Source of the DNA: Candidatus Gallitreponema excrementavium
Lineage (GTDB): Bacteria; Spirochaetota; Spirochaetia; Treponematales; Treponemataceae
DNA length: 64,000 bases
Direction of reading: 5' to 3'
Assembly: GCA_017694795.1 (NCBI GenBank)
Contig: JADIMM010000023.1
Span: 62,001-126,000 of the forward strand
Shown here piece by piece: positions 8,055 to 16,408 of the stretch (position 1 is the first letter of the stretch; each line of letters starts with the position of its first letter). The translations under genes and the position numbers were made by a program. Under the pieces are notes generated by a model. That model did no database searches. It was given only the letters and a program-made list of their open reading frames with translations, and was not told the DNA's origin.

Positions 8055-10730
8055 TTACAGGAAAGGGTTTTCTGTCAGGTTTTCGGCAGAGAATTCTTCC
8101 TGCTGTTCGGTCAGTCCGTCCAGTTCTGTTTCAAGATTGTCCTGAAGCAGATCAACAGTATCAGGCACTTCTTCTTCTGTAATAAAAAAGTCCTTAAACA
8201 GGGCATCTTCCGTTACCTTAGTTTTTTTATCAGTTTTTTTATTTTTCTTTCCGTTTTTTTCCTGTATTTCCAGAATAAAATCCGGTAGAACAAGAATATC
8301 TTCAGTCTCTTCTTCAATCTTTGGTCTTGTGGCACCGATTGTACTTCTTTGGATTCTGGAAATACCCATCATTTTTGCTTCCTTTTCCCTTTCATGGTAA
8401 GAGCAGTACTGGGTGGGTTGGGTCCCGTCCAGAAAGTATTGCCGGACTGCACCGTCTGTACAGGACTCGGTCATAATCATTCCGCTTACAGCACAAACAG
8501 TAGCATATACAAGGCCGGTCTGTGGCTTGGGAAAATCTTTATAAGGCAGTTCCCTGTGGACATCGGCCATAAAATTAACAACAGGAGGTGCAGCCAGTGC
8601 TGCATCGGAAAGATTTTTACCCATTGAATTTCCGGGAGTATCAAAACCCATCCATGCTGTTGCAGTGTAATAAGGGCTGTAGGCTATTGCCCAGGTATCC
8701 GCCCAGTTTTGAGTCGTTCCGGTTTTTCCTGCAACCGGCATCTGATATTCTTTACCGTTTTCGTCCTTGTATTTGAACTTTGCACCGCCGCCTGAAGCAG
8801 AACGGAGGGTTCCTATTCTTACAGACTCCTTTAATATATTAGTCATAATATAAGCATTCTGGGGGCTTACCACCTGGATACGGTTCTGTTTCTTTTTTTG
8901 TTCGATACGGAGATCTTTTTCCATGTCAAGAATGACAACCCCGTTCCTGTCTTCTACCGAGCGGATGGCAATCGGTTCAACTTCTTTACCCTGGTTTCCA
9001 AAAACTGCATAAGCACGGCACATTTGCATCGGTGAAACACTGCATACACCTAGGGCAAGTGAATAAACCCTGGGGAATGTTTTTTCGATGGTTTCCGGAT
9101 CTGTTATACCCAGAAGTGCTGCACTACGGCTGATTGCAGCATCGTAACCGATTGCATCCAGAACTTTGATTGACGGTATGTTAAGTGACCTTGCCAGTGC
9201 CTCCCAAAGCTGTATGGAACCATACCAGATTCCCCCGTAGTTTGTAGGAATATACGGCTGGTCTTCTTCGGACTTCTTGAATACTACAGGTGCATCAATA
9301 AACTGGCTGACGGCAGTGAATTTTCTTGAATCTATGGCCGCAGAGTAGTACAGAGGTTTGAAAGAGCTTCCGGGCTGGACATAAGCCTGGGTTGCCCGGA
9401 TAAACTGGTTTCCGACACCAAAATTACTTCCTCCGATAAGGGCTGTAATATACCCTGTTTCGTTTTCCAGACAGACAAAAGCCCCTTCTACTGTGGTTTT
9501 CTTTTCTTCGGTATTTTTTGAGACATTCACCTTGCTTGTAATGGTTTTTAATGAGTCGATTCCGCATACCAGGGACATAATCTCCATGGTCGGGTTTACA
9601 AAACTGTTGTAATCCCCCAAAGATTTGACTTTTAGTCTGGATTCAACTATGGCAAGTTCCGGAATATCGAATACCATACCAAGCAATTCCGTCATTGGAA
9701 TATAAACCCTGTCAGCGTCTGCAAAGCGTACGGCTTTGTTTGATTGATAGGTACGGTTTCCGAATTCAATGGCAGCCCCCATGTGTTTGTCGGCTATCTG
9801 TTGGTAGGCAATATTAAGGGTTGTGTGTACGGTGAACCCGTCCTTTGTATAGTCCAGTGTCCCGTAAAGACTGTCGCTCAGGATACGCCGTACATATTCA
9901 CTGAACCAGGGTGCTTTGTCATCCCTCATGTAGTAGGCACTTGAGCTTACGCGGGTATAGTCAAAATTCTGCCAGTATGAGTCAAAAGATTCGTCAGCTT
10001 CCGCTCTTGTGAGGTACCCTAAATCAACCATCTGGTTCAGTACATCAACCTGCCTGAGTCTGGCATTGTCAGGATGCTTGAATGGGTTGTTTCCTGCAGG
10101 ATTGGACAGCTGTATAACCAGGATGGCAGCTTCTGCCGGAGTCAGTTCTTTTGCACTGTGTCCAAAGTAATATTTAGAAGCAGCCTCGATACCGTATGTC
10201 CCGTCGCCAAAAAAAACTTCGTTAAGGTAAAGCTCGGCTATTTCGTCCTTTGAATAACGCCTTTCCATCTGGATTGCCCACCACAGTTCTTCCAGCTTTC
10301 TCTTGATTGAAATATCCCTCCGGTCGCAGTATAAGGTTCCGGCAATCTGCTGGGTTATTGTACTCCCTCCGCCTAAATTCCTTCCGATTATTTTTCCTAC
10401 GACAGCCCTTAAAATAGCCTTTATGCTGAATCCGCCGTGTTCATAAAAAATCTGATCTTCACGGGTGAACAGGGCATTCACCACATGGGGTGGAAGTTCT
10501 TCGATAGCTATAATTTCCCGTTTTTCTTCGGAGGCAAATTCTGTAATAACATCCCCGTGAATATCCAACAGTCTGGTTGGCAAAGCCGGATTGAATTGAG
10601 TGAAATCTTCTTGGATTATTATGTTACGGGTAAACGCAAGGGCCAAACCCAACGAAACTCCGAATATAATTGAAAACAGGATTGTAAATCCAATAACTAC
10701 AAATGGGTATATCTTTCGTTTTTCCTGCAT
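8055..10730 (-). CDS. mrcA: Class A penicillin-binding protein (bifunctional glycosyltransferase/transpeptidase, PBP1A-like)
   Basis: A peptidoglycan synthase of 891 residues anchored by one N-terminal membrane segment (about 9-33). The GT51 domain has the catalytic E91 in EDQIFYEHGG, then GGGSTITQQ and RRYSKDEIAELYLNEVFFG. The transpeptidase domain has S455-SFK, an SLN motif and K669-TG. The C-terminus carries a long acidic and lysine-rich extension with no recognised fold, outside the membrane. It has its own promoter (10740-10768) and terminator, so it appears monocistronic. Confidence 0.95.
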   Translation of the reverse strand: MQEKRKIYPFVVIGFTILFSIIFGVSLGLALAFTRNIIIQEDFTQFNPALPTRLLDIHGDVITEFASEEKREIIAIEELPPHVVNALFTREDQIFYEHGGFSIKAILRAVVGKIIGRNLGGGSTITQQIAGTLYCDRRDISIKRKLEELWWAIQMERRYSKDEIAELYLNEVFFGDGTYGIEAASKYYFGHSAKELTPAEAAILVIQLSNPAGNNPFKHPDNARLRQVDVLNQMVDLGYLTRAEADESFDSYWQNFDYTRVSSSAYYMRDDKAPWFSEYVRRILSDSLYGTLDYTKDGFTVHTTLNIAYQQIADKHMGAAIEFGNRTYQSNKAVRFADADRVYIPMTELLGMVFDIPELAIVESRLKVKSLGDYNSFVNPTMEIMSLVCGIDSLKTITSKVNVSKNTEEKKTTVEGAFVCLENETGYITALIGGSNFGVGNQFIRATQAYVQPGSSFKPLYYSAAIDSRKFTAVSQFIDAPVVFKKSEEDQPYIPTNYGGIWYGSIQLWEALARSLNIPSIKVLDAIGYDAAISRSAALLGITDPETIEKTFPRVYSLALGVCSVSPMQMCRAYAVFGNQGKEVEPIAIRSVEDRNGVVILDMEKDLRIEQKKKQNRIQVVSPQNAYIMTNILKESVRIGTLRSASGGGAKFKYKDENGKEYQMPVAGKTGTTQNWADTWAIAYSPYYTATAWMGFDTPGNSMGKNLSDAALAAPPVVNFMADVHRELPYKDFPKPQTGLVYATVCAVSGMIMTESCTDGAVRQYFLDGTQPTQYCSYHEREKEAKMMGISRIQRSTIGATRPKIEEETEDILVLPDFILEIQEKNGKKNKKTDKKTKVTEDALFKDFFITEEEVPDTVDLLQDNLETELDGLTEQQEEFSAENLTENPFL

Positions 10731-10739
10731 ATAACCTTT

Positions 10740-10768
10740 AGACTATGAAAGGGTATGATTTTTGTCAA
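10740..10768 (-). promoter_or_regulatory. Putative PBP1A gene promoter
   Basis: On the minus strand a consensus TTGACA (10763-10768) is 17 bp from TAGTCT (10740-10745), whose last base is 9 nt from the ATG. AAGG lies in that gap, so the mRNA would have little or no leader. Confidence 0.45.
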
Positions 10769-10775
10769 GTATTCA

Positions 10776-10830
10776 ACAGGGAAATAGAAGCCGCCAAGGA
10801 TTTTCTTATAAAACCGGAATTATTCATATG
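10776..10830. repeat. Diverged intergenic repeat, copy 1
   Basis: A stretch sharing the order ACAGG..GAA..GAAGCCGCC..TTTT..TA.AAA.CCGGAAT with 45542-45590. Identity is roughly three quarters with one gap. It lies just upstream of the PBP promoter, in the long gene-free stretch 10731-11108. Function unknown. Confidence 0.3.
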
Positions 10831-10974
10831 CCATGGAATTTTTATATCTTTTTTCCAGTTTCACATTCCTTTTGTTTTTCTGTTAAAACCCGGCCGGTTT
10901 TTGAGGTTGAAAAGAAATTGATGGTTTAATCCTTTACTTTTGCCTGTCGGTTTGCCTGAAACAGGGCTCCGGAC

Positions 10975-11002
10975 AAAAAAAAGACCGGTATTTTACTACC
11001 GG
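10975..11002 (-). terminator. Intrinsic terminator downstream of the secreted-protein gene
   Basis: On the minus strand CCGGTA (10997-11002) pairs with TACCGG (10985-10990) around a 6-nt loop and is followed, after TC, by eight T. It ends the operon 13484-11109, or a small RNA in this interval. Confidence 0.75.
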
Positions 11003-11021
11003 CCCTGCCAATCAGGCTGCC

Positions 11022-11044
11022 GGGCACCAGTGGGTGGGAGGGGG
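11022..11044 (+). other. G-quadruplex motif
   Basis: Four runs of at least three G with loops of 7, 1 and 1 nt lie on the plus strand, in an otherwise AT-rich gene-free stretch. It is the complement of the C-rich loop above. Confidence 0.5.
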
Positions 11045-11108
11045 TACTGCATGCCCGACACTTTATATATCGGGATAATACAGAAAACCTTAAGAAAAAA
11101 AATAAAAT

Positions 11109-12095
11109 TCATTCAATTTTTGTGATATCTATATTCAGCAACATTGATACTGAATATACACCGCCTTTTTCTGCGTCCAAAACCCTTGTTATTTCAAAAT
11201 CGCCGATGATACATTTGATTTTATGGGGACCCGGTGTAGTTTTTAACTCTTTTTTATTTGTATCAGTAATTTCAATATCGTCAAAATAAAGTCTGGCACC
11301 TTCCGGTGCTACAAAGGAAACAACAGGTGTAATATCCCTTAGAGAAATTTCCATTTCCAAAGTTTCACCCTTTTTTATTGAAAAATTCCTGGTTTCCTGC
11401 CTGAAATTTTCAGAAATTACGGAAAGATGGTGCATACCAGGGTTTAATTTTGTATAGTCATAGTTTTCCAGGAGATTCCCGTCTACATAAACCGTAATTA
11501 CTTCATCCTGGGAAAAATTCTCCGGCTTTTGGATTTTCAGTTTAAATGCACCTTCATCCGATAAAATGCTTTTAACCCTGACTTCTATAGGAGTGGAGAA
11601 AAAACTGTCATCCAACCCTTTCATAAGAGGCATCAATCTGAAAATAATCTGGTTGTTTTTTCTGTCCGGGATTTCCACCACAGTACTGTATACAGAAGAC
11701 TTTAATCCGTGGTTTTTATTCACCGGAATTTGCAGCACTGTAGTTATTTTTTCTGAGAAAGGGGAAAAAGAAAGATTAGTTCCTTTATAATCCATTGTAG
11801 ACGCCTTTATTTCGGGGGTCACATCAAAATAAATTCCGTATCCTTCAAAAAAAGCATATTCATTTACAAATGACTGGGGTACTTTGACTTCTATTTCCAC
11901 TGCATTGAGAAATTCTACCGTTTCAGGCAGAATAATACCTATCGAATCATTGCAGTAGGCCTGGATAAGGGTAGTTTCTTCCTTGTTATCGGAAATATAA
12001 ACAGGATGCATCCTGCTTGTCCTGAAAGATTCCGCAAAAATACAAAATGAGAAGAAAAAAACTGAAAGTACCAAAGCGACTTTTTTATAGAACAC
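11109..12095 (-). CDS. Secreted protein of unknown function with C-terminal PEGA-like beta domain
   Basis: A 328-residue product with a clear signal peptide (FYKKVALVLSVFFFSFCIFAES, cleavage likely after A or S near residue 22). The body is mostly predicted beta structure. The stretch VSFVAPEGARLYFDDIEI...TPGPHKIKCIIGD resembles PEGA-type surface-layer repeats. The GTG at 12095 is chosen: it lies 1 nt after the stop of the M23 gene, has GGAG 7-8 nt upstream and starts the signal peptide, whereas the longer ATG frame (12155) would overlap the peptidase by 59 nt and hide it. Last gene of a three-gene envelope operon. Function not recognised. Confidence 0.7.
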   Translation of the reverse strand: MFYKKVALVLSVFFFSFCIFAESFRTSRMHPVYISDNKEETTLIQAYCNDSIGIILPETVEFLNAVEIEVKVPQSFVNEYAFFEGYGIYFDVTPEIKASTMDYKGTNLSFSPFSEKITTVLQIPVNKNHGLKSSVYSTVVEIPDRKNNQIIFRLMPLMKGLDDSFFSTPIEVRVKSILSDEGAFKLKIQKPENFSQDEVITVYVDGNLLENYDYTKLNPGMHHLSVISENFRQETRNFSIKKGETLEMEISLRDITPVVSFVAPEGARLYFDDIEITDTNKKELKTTPGPHKIKCIIGDFEITRVLDAEKGGVYSVSMLLNIDITKIE

Positions 12096-12096
12096 T

Positions 12097-13050
12097 TTAT
12101 TTCTCCATAACAAAGGCCTGGGGATCAAGTGGGGTTCCACCTTCCTGAATCTCAAAATGAAGGTGGGGGCCTGTTGACTGCCCTGTTGACCCTACGCTAC
12201 CGATAATATAGCCTGTTTTTACCTTCTGGTGCAAGCGAATTTTTATTTCACTCAAATGGCCGTAAAGACTGGACCATTTGGCATCATGCCTTATAATTAT
12301 GTGGTTTCCGTAAACTTCGTTATAACCGCAGAATTCAACGGTTCCGGCTCTTGAGGCATAAACCGGTGAACCTTCCGGGGCTGCCAAATCTATGCCCTTA
12401 TGGTTTGCGGGTTTACCGGTAAAGGGGCTTTTTCTTTTTCCGAAAGGGGATGTAAGTACACCGTCGTCAAGAGGAAACAAGAAAGCGGTATTAAGGAAAA
12501 ATGCTCTTTGGGTTGTGTTGAATCTTTGTGCAGGAAGAAAAATAAAATTTTTCCCGTTGATTTTCAGGTTGAATTTTTCTGTCCCTTCTTCTTCCAGTCT
12601 GGAATCCCATGCCAAAAGCCTGCTGATTGCCGACTCACCTCCATCTTCCGGAATAAAAAGACCGGGTACTGTTGGTAAAAGAAGTTCTTTTCCTTCTACG
12701 GCTTCATTTATGGAATTTAATGAATTTAAGCTGGCAATACTGTCGTAAAGAATATTGCACCTTGCGGCAAGGTCAAGGATGTCCATGTCTTTTTCAACTT
12801 TATATGAATAAATGAGCAGCGATCCGGCTGCTTCGTTTAAGTCCCCCGTTGCCAGAAGCCTGTATGAGGTTGTAACATCCCGGGCGAATTGTTTGAAAAT
12901 TTCATCCCTGTTATTCAGTTTTTTTACAGATGGATAAACCTGCTGTCCGTAAAGTTCCCGGAATCCTGAAAAAGAACCGGGCAGGAATAAATCCTGGACC
13001 CTGAAAAGGAGGATAAAAAAAATAATGAAAAATCGCCGGACTTGTTTCAT
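12097..13050 (-). CDS. Secreted M23 family metallopeptidase with LysM-like region
   Basis: A zinc endopeptidase of the LytM/M23 type that cuts peptidoglycan cross-bridges outside the inner membrane. The 317 residues have an N-terminal hydrophobic segment (about 5-20), a LysM-like stretch (YKVEKDMDILDLAARCNILYDSI ... GKELLLPTV) near 85-125, and an M23 domain with HKGID (His and Asp ligands), YGHLSEI and HLHFE, so the metal site is complete. Its start overlaps the preceding membrane gene by 4 nt (ATGA), and the next gene follows after 1 nt. Confidence 0.92.
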   Translation of the reverse strand: MKQVRRFFIIFFILLFRVQDLFLPGSFSGFRELYGQQVYPSVKKLNNRDEIFKQFARDVTTSYRLLATGDLNEAAGSLLIYSYKVEKDMDILDLAARCNILYDSIASLNSLNSINEAVEGKELLLPTVPGLFIPEDGGESAISRLLAWDSRLEEEGTEKFNLKINGKNFIFLPAQRFNTTQRAFFLNTAFLFPLDDGVLTSPFGKRKSPFTGKPANHKGIDLAAPEGSPVYASRAGTVEFCGYNEVYGNHIIIRHDAKWSSLYGHLSEIKIRLHQKVKTGYIIGSVGSTGQSTGPHLHFEIQEGGTPLDPQAFVMEK

Positions 13051-13484
13051 TGCAGGCCGGATTCCGGTGATTTAACGGGCTTTTTCCGCCTTAAGGAATC
13101 AAAAATACGGAAAATGATAAAGGGCAGAATCAGTACAGCCAGAGCCGGGAGTCTCATTCCCCTGAGAACCAGAAAAATACTGCCTGAAGCAGACAGTATA
13201 ATAAAAAGAGTTTTCAGAAACCTGACTAAAAAAAGCCTTTTTTCCCTGGATTTTTCTTCTCGCGAAAGTCCTGCAAAGGAAAATCTTTTTATCAGGTGCT
13301 GGAAAATGACGGCGGCAAAAAAACACAGAAAAACAAAAGCTGAAAAAACAAAAAAAGCCCGGGGAAATCTTTCTGAGAAAAAAAACACCGGGGCGGAAAG
13401 CAATACCCCCAAGGCCAGGCACAAAACAACCACTCCAAGGAAATTACATACTGTCCTGAAGACTGAAGAAAACGGAAATTTCAA
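13047..13484 (-). CDS. Small integral membrane protein of unknown function
   Basis: A 145-residue protein with about four hydrophobic segments (near 12-35, 42-63, 87-107 and 110-127) and basic loops. It is kept as a real gene because its stop overlaps the M23 start as ATGA and its composition is membrane-like, unlike the overlapping plus-strand frame (13042-13542). The start is a TTG with ACAGG about 8 nt upstream; a GTG inside the first membrane segment is the alternative. It heads the envelope operon and lies just downstream of the ferredoxin terminator. Function not recognised. Confidence 0.65.
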   Translation of the reverse strand: MKFPFSSVFRTVCNFLGVVVLCLALGVLLSAPVFFFSERFPRAFFVFSAFVFLCFFAAVIFQHLIKRFSFAGLSREEKSREKRLFLVRFLKTLFIILSASGSIFLVLRGMRLPALAVLILPFIIFRIFDSLRRKKPVKSPESGLQ

Positions 13485-13504
13485 TACTGTAACCTGTAAA
13501 AAAA

Positions 13505-13540
13505 TAAAAAAAACCAGTTTGGAACAACTCCAAACCGGTT
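13505..13540 (-). terminator. Intrinsic terminator of the ferredoxin gene
   Basis: A 12-bp stem with one mismatch (13529-13540 with 13512-13523), 5-nt loop and a minus-strand T run (13513 down to 13505). It is 16 nt after the ferredoxin stop; the next minus-strand gene may depend on read-through. Confidence 0.85.
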
Positions 13541-13556
13541 GATACTTTTGCCGGAT

Positions 13557-13786
<230 letters not shown>

Positions 13787-13830
13787 GGGGTAAGTTTCAT
13801 GTAAAAGATTTTTATGTTTATTTTTTCTGC

Positions 13831-13859
13831 TTGCAAGAATTCCGGCAATCCTGCATACT
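13831..13859 (+). promoter_or_regulatory. Putative leaderless promoter of the AAA+ ATPase gene
   Basis: TTGCAA (13831-13836), 17-bp spacer, CATACT (13854-13859), then 6 nt to the ATG at 13866. The A of the ATG would be position +1. No Shine-Dalgarno is present. Confidence 0.5.
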
Positions 13860-13865
13860 GAGTTC

Positions 13866-15623
13866 ATGGGTGGATCACAATTAATAGTCAAGAACATGGA
13901 GTTTATCCGTGTCCTGCCTGCCTGGGCACAGGAATTTTCCTACAAGTATTGTTCCCAGACAGCAAATTTGTATTTTTTGTACGGAAACATCAGGGATTTT
14001 CTTCCCCATAAGATGAATGAGGGGGATTTCCTGTTTGTTAAGATTCAAAAGTATATTTCCGAGGTTTTGTTTGACAATAAAGACATTATAATCTTTTATG
14101 ACAGATCCAGCGGGGTAACTTTCTGTACTCCGGAAATGGAAAGGGAGTATATCAGGACTATGGCCCTTACATTTCCGGAAGCCCAGGGGGATGATTTTGT
14201 TTCCTCCGATCCGGAAAAGTCCTTTTTTTATCTGGAAAAGTATTTTACCATTACGATACCGAAGCAAAAGCGTATTGTACTTATAATTGATTATGCCGAA
14301 ACTATTGTACCTGCCGGTGATATAAGCCAGATGGATGACGCTGACAGATTCTGTCTCGTGACTCTCAACCGTTGGGCCCATGAGCCGGAATTTACCGAGG
14401 GAGATGTTTCAATCATACTTCTTACGGAAAATATAACTGACATTTCCCCGAAACTTGCCGTTTCACCTTCTACCATAAAGGTGGAAATACCATTCCCTGA
14501 TGAACAGGTAAGAATCCTTTTTCTTAAATTTTTGGAAAAACAGGGGCTGTTGATTTTGGAAAGGGGAGTTACACCGGAAAGGCTTGGCCCCCTTACAGCA
14601 GGGCTTAATCTTTTGAACATGAACCAGCTTGCAGCCCTGTCTTACCAGGCGGAAGTTCCAATCAGTCTTGAGTATTTAAAACAGCGGAAAAAAGAGATAA
14701 TAGAAAAAGAAGCCTGCGGACTTTTGGAATTCCTGGAAACAGAACACGACTTATCGTACATTTCCGGTCATGATTTTGTTAAAAAGCGCTTTAAACGTTC
14801 TGCAAAAGCCATAAAACAGGGCCGGCTGGATGTACTGCCCATGGGATATCTTATTTCCGGACCTATCGGTACCGGGAAAAGTTTTATGGTTTCCGCTTTT
14901 GCAGGGGAAATCGGTATTCCCATGGTGCAAATGAAGAATTTCAGATCAAAGTGGCAGGGAGCTACCGAATCGAATTTGGAAAAGGTTTTGAGCATACTAA
15001 AGGCAATGGCACCGGTTGCTGTCATGGTGGACGAGGCCGATGCTTTCCTTGGAGACAGGAATTCTGACGGGGATTCCGGAACTTCTTCAAGGGTTTTTGC
15101 CCAGATAGCGTCATTTATGGGAAATACAGAATACCGGGGAAAGATTATATGGTTTTTGATTACCTGCCGGCCGGATTTACTGCCAATAGATTTGAAAAGG
15201 CAGGGCAGGGCAGAAGAGCATCTCGCTCTTTTTTATCCGGAAACTTTGGAAGAAAAAGAGGCTCTGGTTGAAGTCCTGCAAAAAAAACTTGATATAAAGA
15301 TGAATAAATTTCCATTAGGGGATGTGCTAAAGAAAATGGATTTTCCGGTTTCCGGGGCGGATATAGAGGCTGTCCTTGTAAGGGCAAAGATGAACGCATC
15401 GGTGGAAGGCCGTATAATTGTTACCCGGGAGGATTTGGAGGAAACCATAAGGGATTTTATTCCCCCTTCTTATCCTTATGAGATTGAACTCCAGAACCTT
15501 GTGGCAGTTTTGGAGTGTACCAGCAGGGAAATGGTGCCGGTAAAGTACCGTAAAATGGACAGATCTTCCCTTGCCAGGGAGATACAGGAACTAAAGCAGC
15601 TTTTGGGAGACAACCAGAGCTGA
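13866..15623 (+). CDS. AAA+ ATPase with degenerate N-terminal and intact C-terminal module (Ycf46-like architecture)
   Basis: A 585-residue cytosolic ATPase. The C-terminal AAA module has Walker A GPIGTGKS (332-339), Walker B VMVDEAD (386-392), sensor-type ITCRPD and a candidate arginine finger in RQGRAEEH (near 441). The N-terminal 300 residues look like a second AAA fold with a Walker B-like LIIDYAET but no Walker A, so that half probably cannot hydrolyse ATP. This layout recalls Ycf46-type proteins; the substrate is unknown. The ATG at 13866 is favoured by the promoter spacing, although an in-frame ATG at 13896 exists. DeoC follows but with its own ribosome site. Confidence 0.8.
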   Translation: MGGSQLIVKNMEFIRVLPAWAQEFSYKYCSQTANLYFLYGNIRDFLPHKMNEGDFLFVKIQKYISEVLFDNKDIIIFYDRSSGVTFCTPEMEREYIRTMALTFPEAQGDDFVSSDPEKSFFYLEKYFTITIPKQKRIVLIIDYAETIVPAGDISQMDDADRFCLVTLNRWAHEPEFTEGDVSIILLTENITDISPKLAVSPSTIKVEIPFPDEQVRILFLKFLEKQGLLILERGVTPERLGPLTAGLNLLNMNQLAALSYQAEVPISLEYLKQRKKEIIEKEACGLLEFLETEHDLSYISGHDFVKKRFKRSAKAIKQGRLDVLPMGYLISGPIGTGKSFMVSAFAGEIGIPMVQMKNFRSKWQGATESNLEKVLSILKAMAPVAVMVDEADAFLGDRNSDGDSGTSSRVFAQIASFMGNTEYRGKIIWFLITCRPDLLPIDLKRQGRAEEHLALFYPETLEEKEALVEVLQKKLDIKMNKFPLGDVLKKMDFPVSGADIEAVLVRAKMNASVEGRIIVTREDLEETIRDFIPPSYPYEIELQNLVAVLECTSREMVPVKYRKMDRSSLAREIQELKQLLGDNQS

Positions 15624-15685
15624 TTATTTATCCGGTGTTTTCCGCACTTTTTACTTTATTTTTGTTCAAATTTAAGGAGTTTTTT

Positions 15686-16408
15686 GTGCCTGTCTGTGAA
15701 TATACGCCGGAAGAGCTGGCTGCTTTGATGGATTATACCCTCTTAAAACCGGATGCTTCGGAGGATGAAATCCGGAAATTATGTTTTGAAGCAATTGATT
15801 ACGGGTTCTGCTCGGTTTGTGTTAATCCTGCCAATGTGGCCTTGGCCACAGCCTTGTTGGCTTCTTCTCCGGTAAAGGTATGTTCCGTTGTAGCCTTTCC
15901 TTTAGGAGCTTCGGCAACAGAGGTTAAGGTTTTTGAGGCCCGCCATTGTGTTTATACAGGTTGCGACGAAATTGATATAGTTGCGGATATTGCCGGGCTT
16001 ATAAGCGGTGATTACAGGGCTGTAGAAAAGGAGCTTGCCGCCGTTGTTGCAGGGGCCAGGGATGCAGGCCGTAAGTCAGGGCGGGATATCATAGTAAAGG
16101 TTATCATTGAAACTGCACTTTTGCCTGCAAAAGTGATTCCGGAAGCATCACGGATTGTAGTGAATGCAGGGGCAGATTTTGTAAAAACTTCTACCGGATT
16201 TGCCAGACCCTTGGGGAATGTTCCTTCCGGGGCAACAGTAGAGGCTGTGTCTTTAATTAAGTCGGCTGTCGGAAATGCGGTAGGTATAAAGGCCAGCGGC
16301 GGAATTGGAAGTCTGGAAAAATCCATTGCACTTATAAGGGCAGGGGCAACCAGGCTTGGGGTTTCGTCAGGGGTGAAAATTATTGAGGAATTAAGGTCCT
16401 GCTGTTAG
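15686..16408 (+). CDS. deoC: Deoxyribose-phosphate aldolase
   Basis: DeoC splits 2-deoxyribose 5-phosphate into glyceraldehyde 3-phosphate and acetaldehyde. The 240 residues show the class I aldolase residues: the Schiff-base lysine in FVKTSTGF, the second lysine in GIKASGGI, and VKVIIET. The start is a GTG at 15686 preceded by AAGGAG; a longer frame from 15635 lacks a ribosome site and adds a non-homologous hydrophobic leader. It works downstream of the pyrimidine-nucleoside phosphorylase at 40738-42039, though the two are far apart. Its stop overlaps the convergent ATP-grasp stop by 4 nt. Confidence 0.95.
   Translation: MPVCEYTPEELAALMDYTLLKPDASEDEIRKLCFEAIDYGFCSVCVNPANVALATALLASSPVKVCSVVAFPLGASATEVKVFEARHCVYTGCDEIDIVADIAGLISGDYRAVEKELAAVVAGARDAGRKSGRDIIVKVIIETALLPAKVIPEASRIVVNAGADFVKTSTGFARPLGNVPSGATVEAVSLIKSAVGNAVGIKASGGIGSLEKSIALIRAGATRLGVSSGVKIIEELRSCC

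Larger units (their letters stand above)
10975..11057 (-). ncRNA. Candidate small structured RNA or 3'-UTR element with C-rich loop
   Basis: In the 378-bp gap 10731-11108 the minus strand forms consecutive hairpins ending in the terminator at 10975-11002. The main one has an outer stem (11052-11057 with 11021-11026) and inner stem (11046-11049 with 11028-11031) around a 14-nt C-rich loop containing CCCCCTCCC, complementary to Shine-Dalgarno sequences. No good promoter is visible in front, so it could be processed from the upstream operon's 3' end. Structure is seen; function is inferred. Confidence 0.3.

Noticed and set aside
10731-11108. tRNA or known housekeeping RNA in the gap
   Set aside because: No cloverleaf, T-loop (GTTCGA-type) or SRP, tmRNA or RNase P signature was seen.
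10940-11125. Plus-strand frame of 61 codons over the structured intergenic region
   Set aside because: Composition is arginine- and glycine-rich because of the hairpins. It overlaps the 3' end of the secreted-protein gene and has no ribosome site.
11109-12155. Longer ATG start for the secreted-protein gene
   Set aside because: It would overlap the M23 gene by 59 nt and place the signal peptide 20 residues inside the protein. The GTG at 12095 has a Shine-Dalgarno and a proper signal peptide.
13042-13542. Plus-strand frame of 166 codons
   Set aside because: It lies opposite the minus-strand membrane gene, which has an ATGA overlap with its neighbour and membrane-like composition. The plus frame is lysine-rich without pattern and has no ribosome site.
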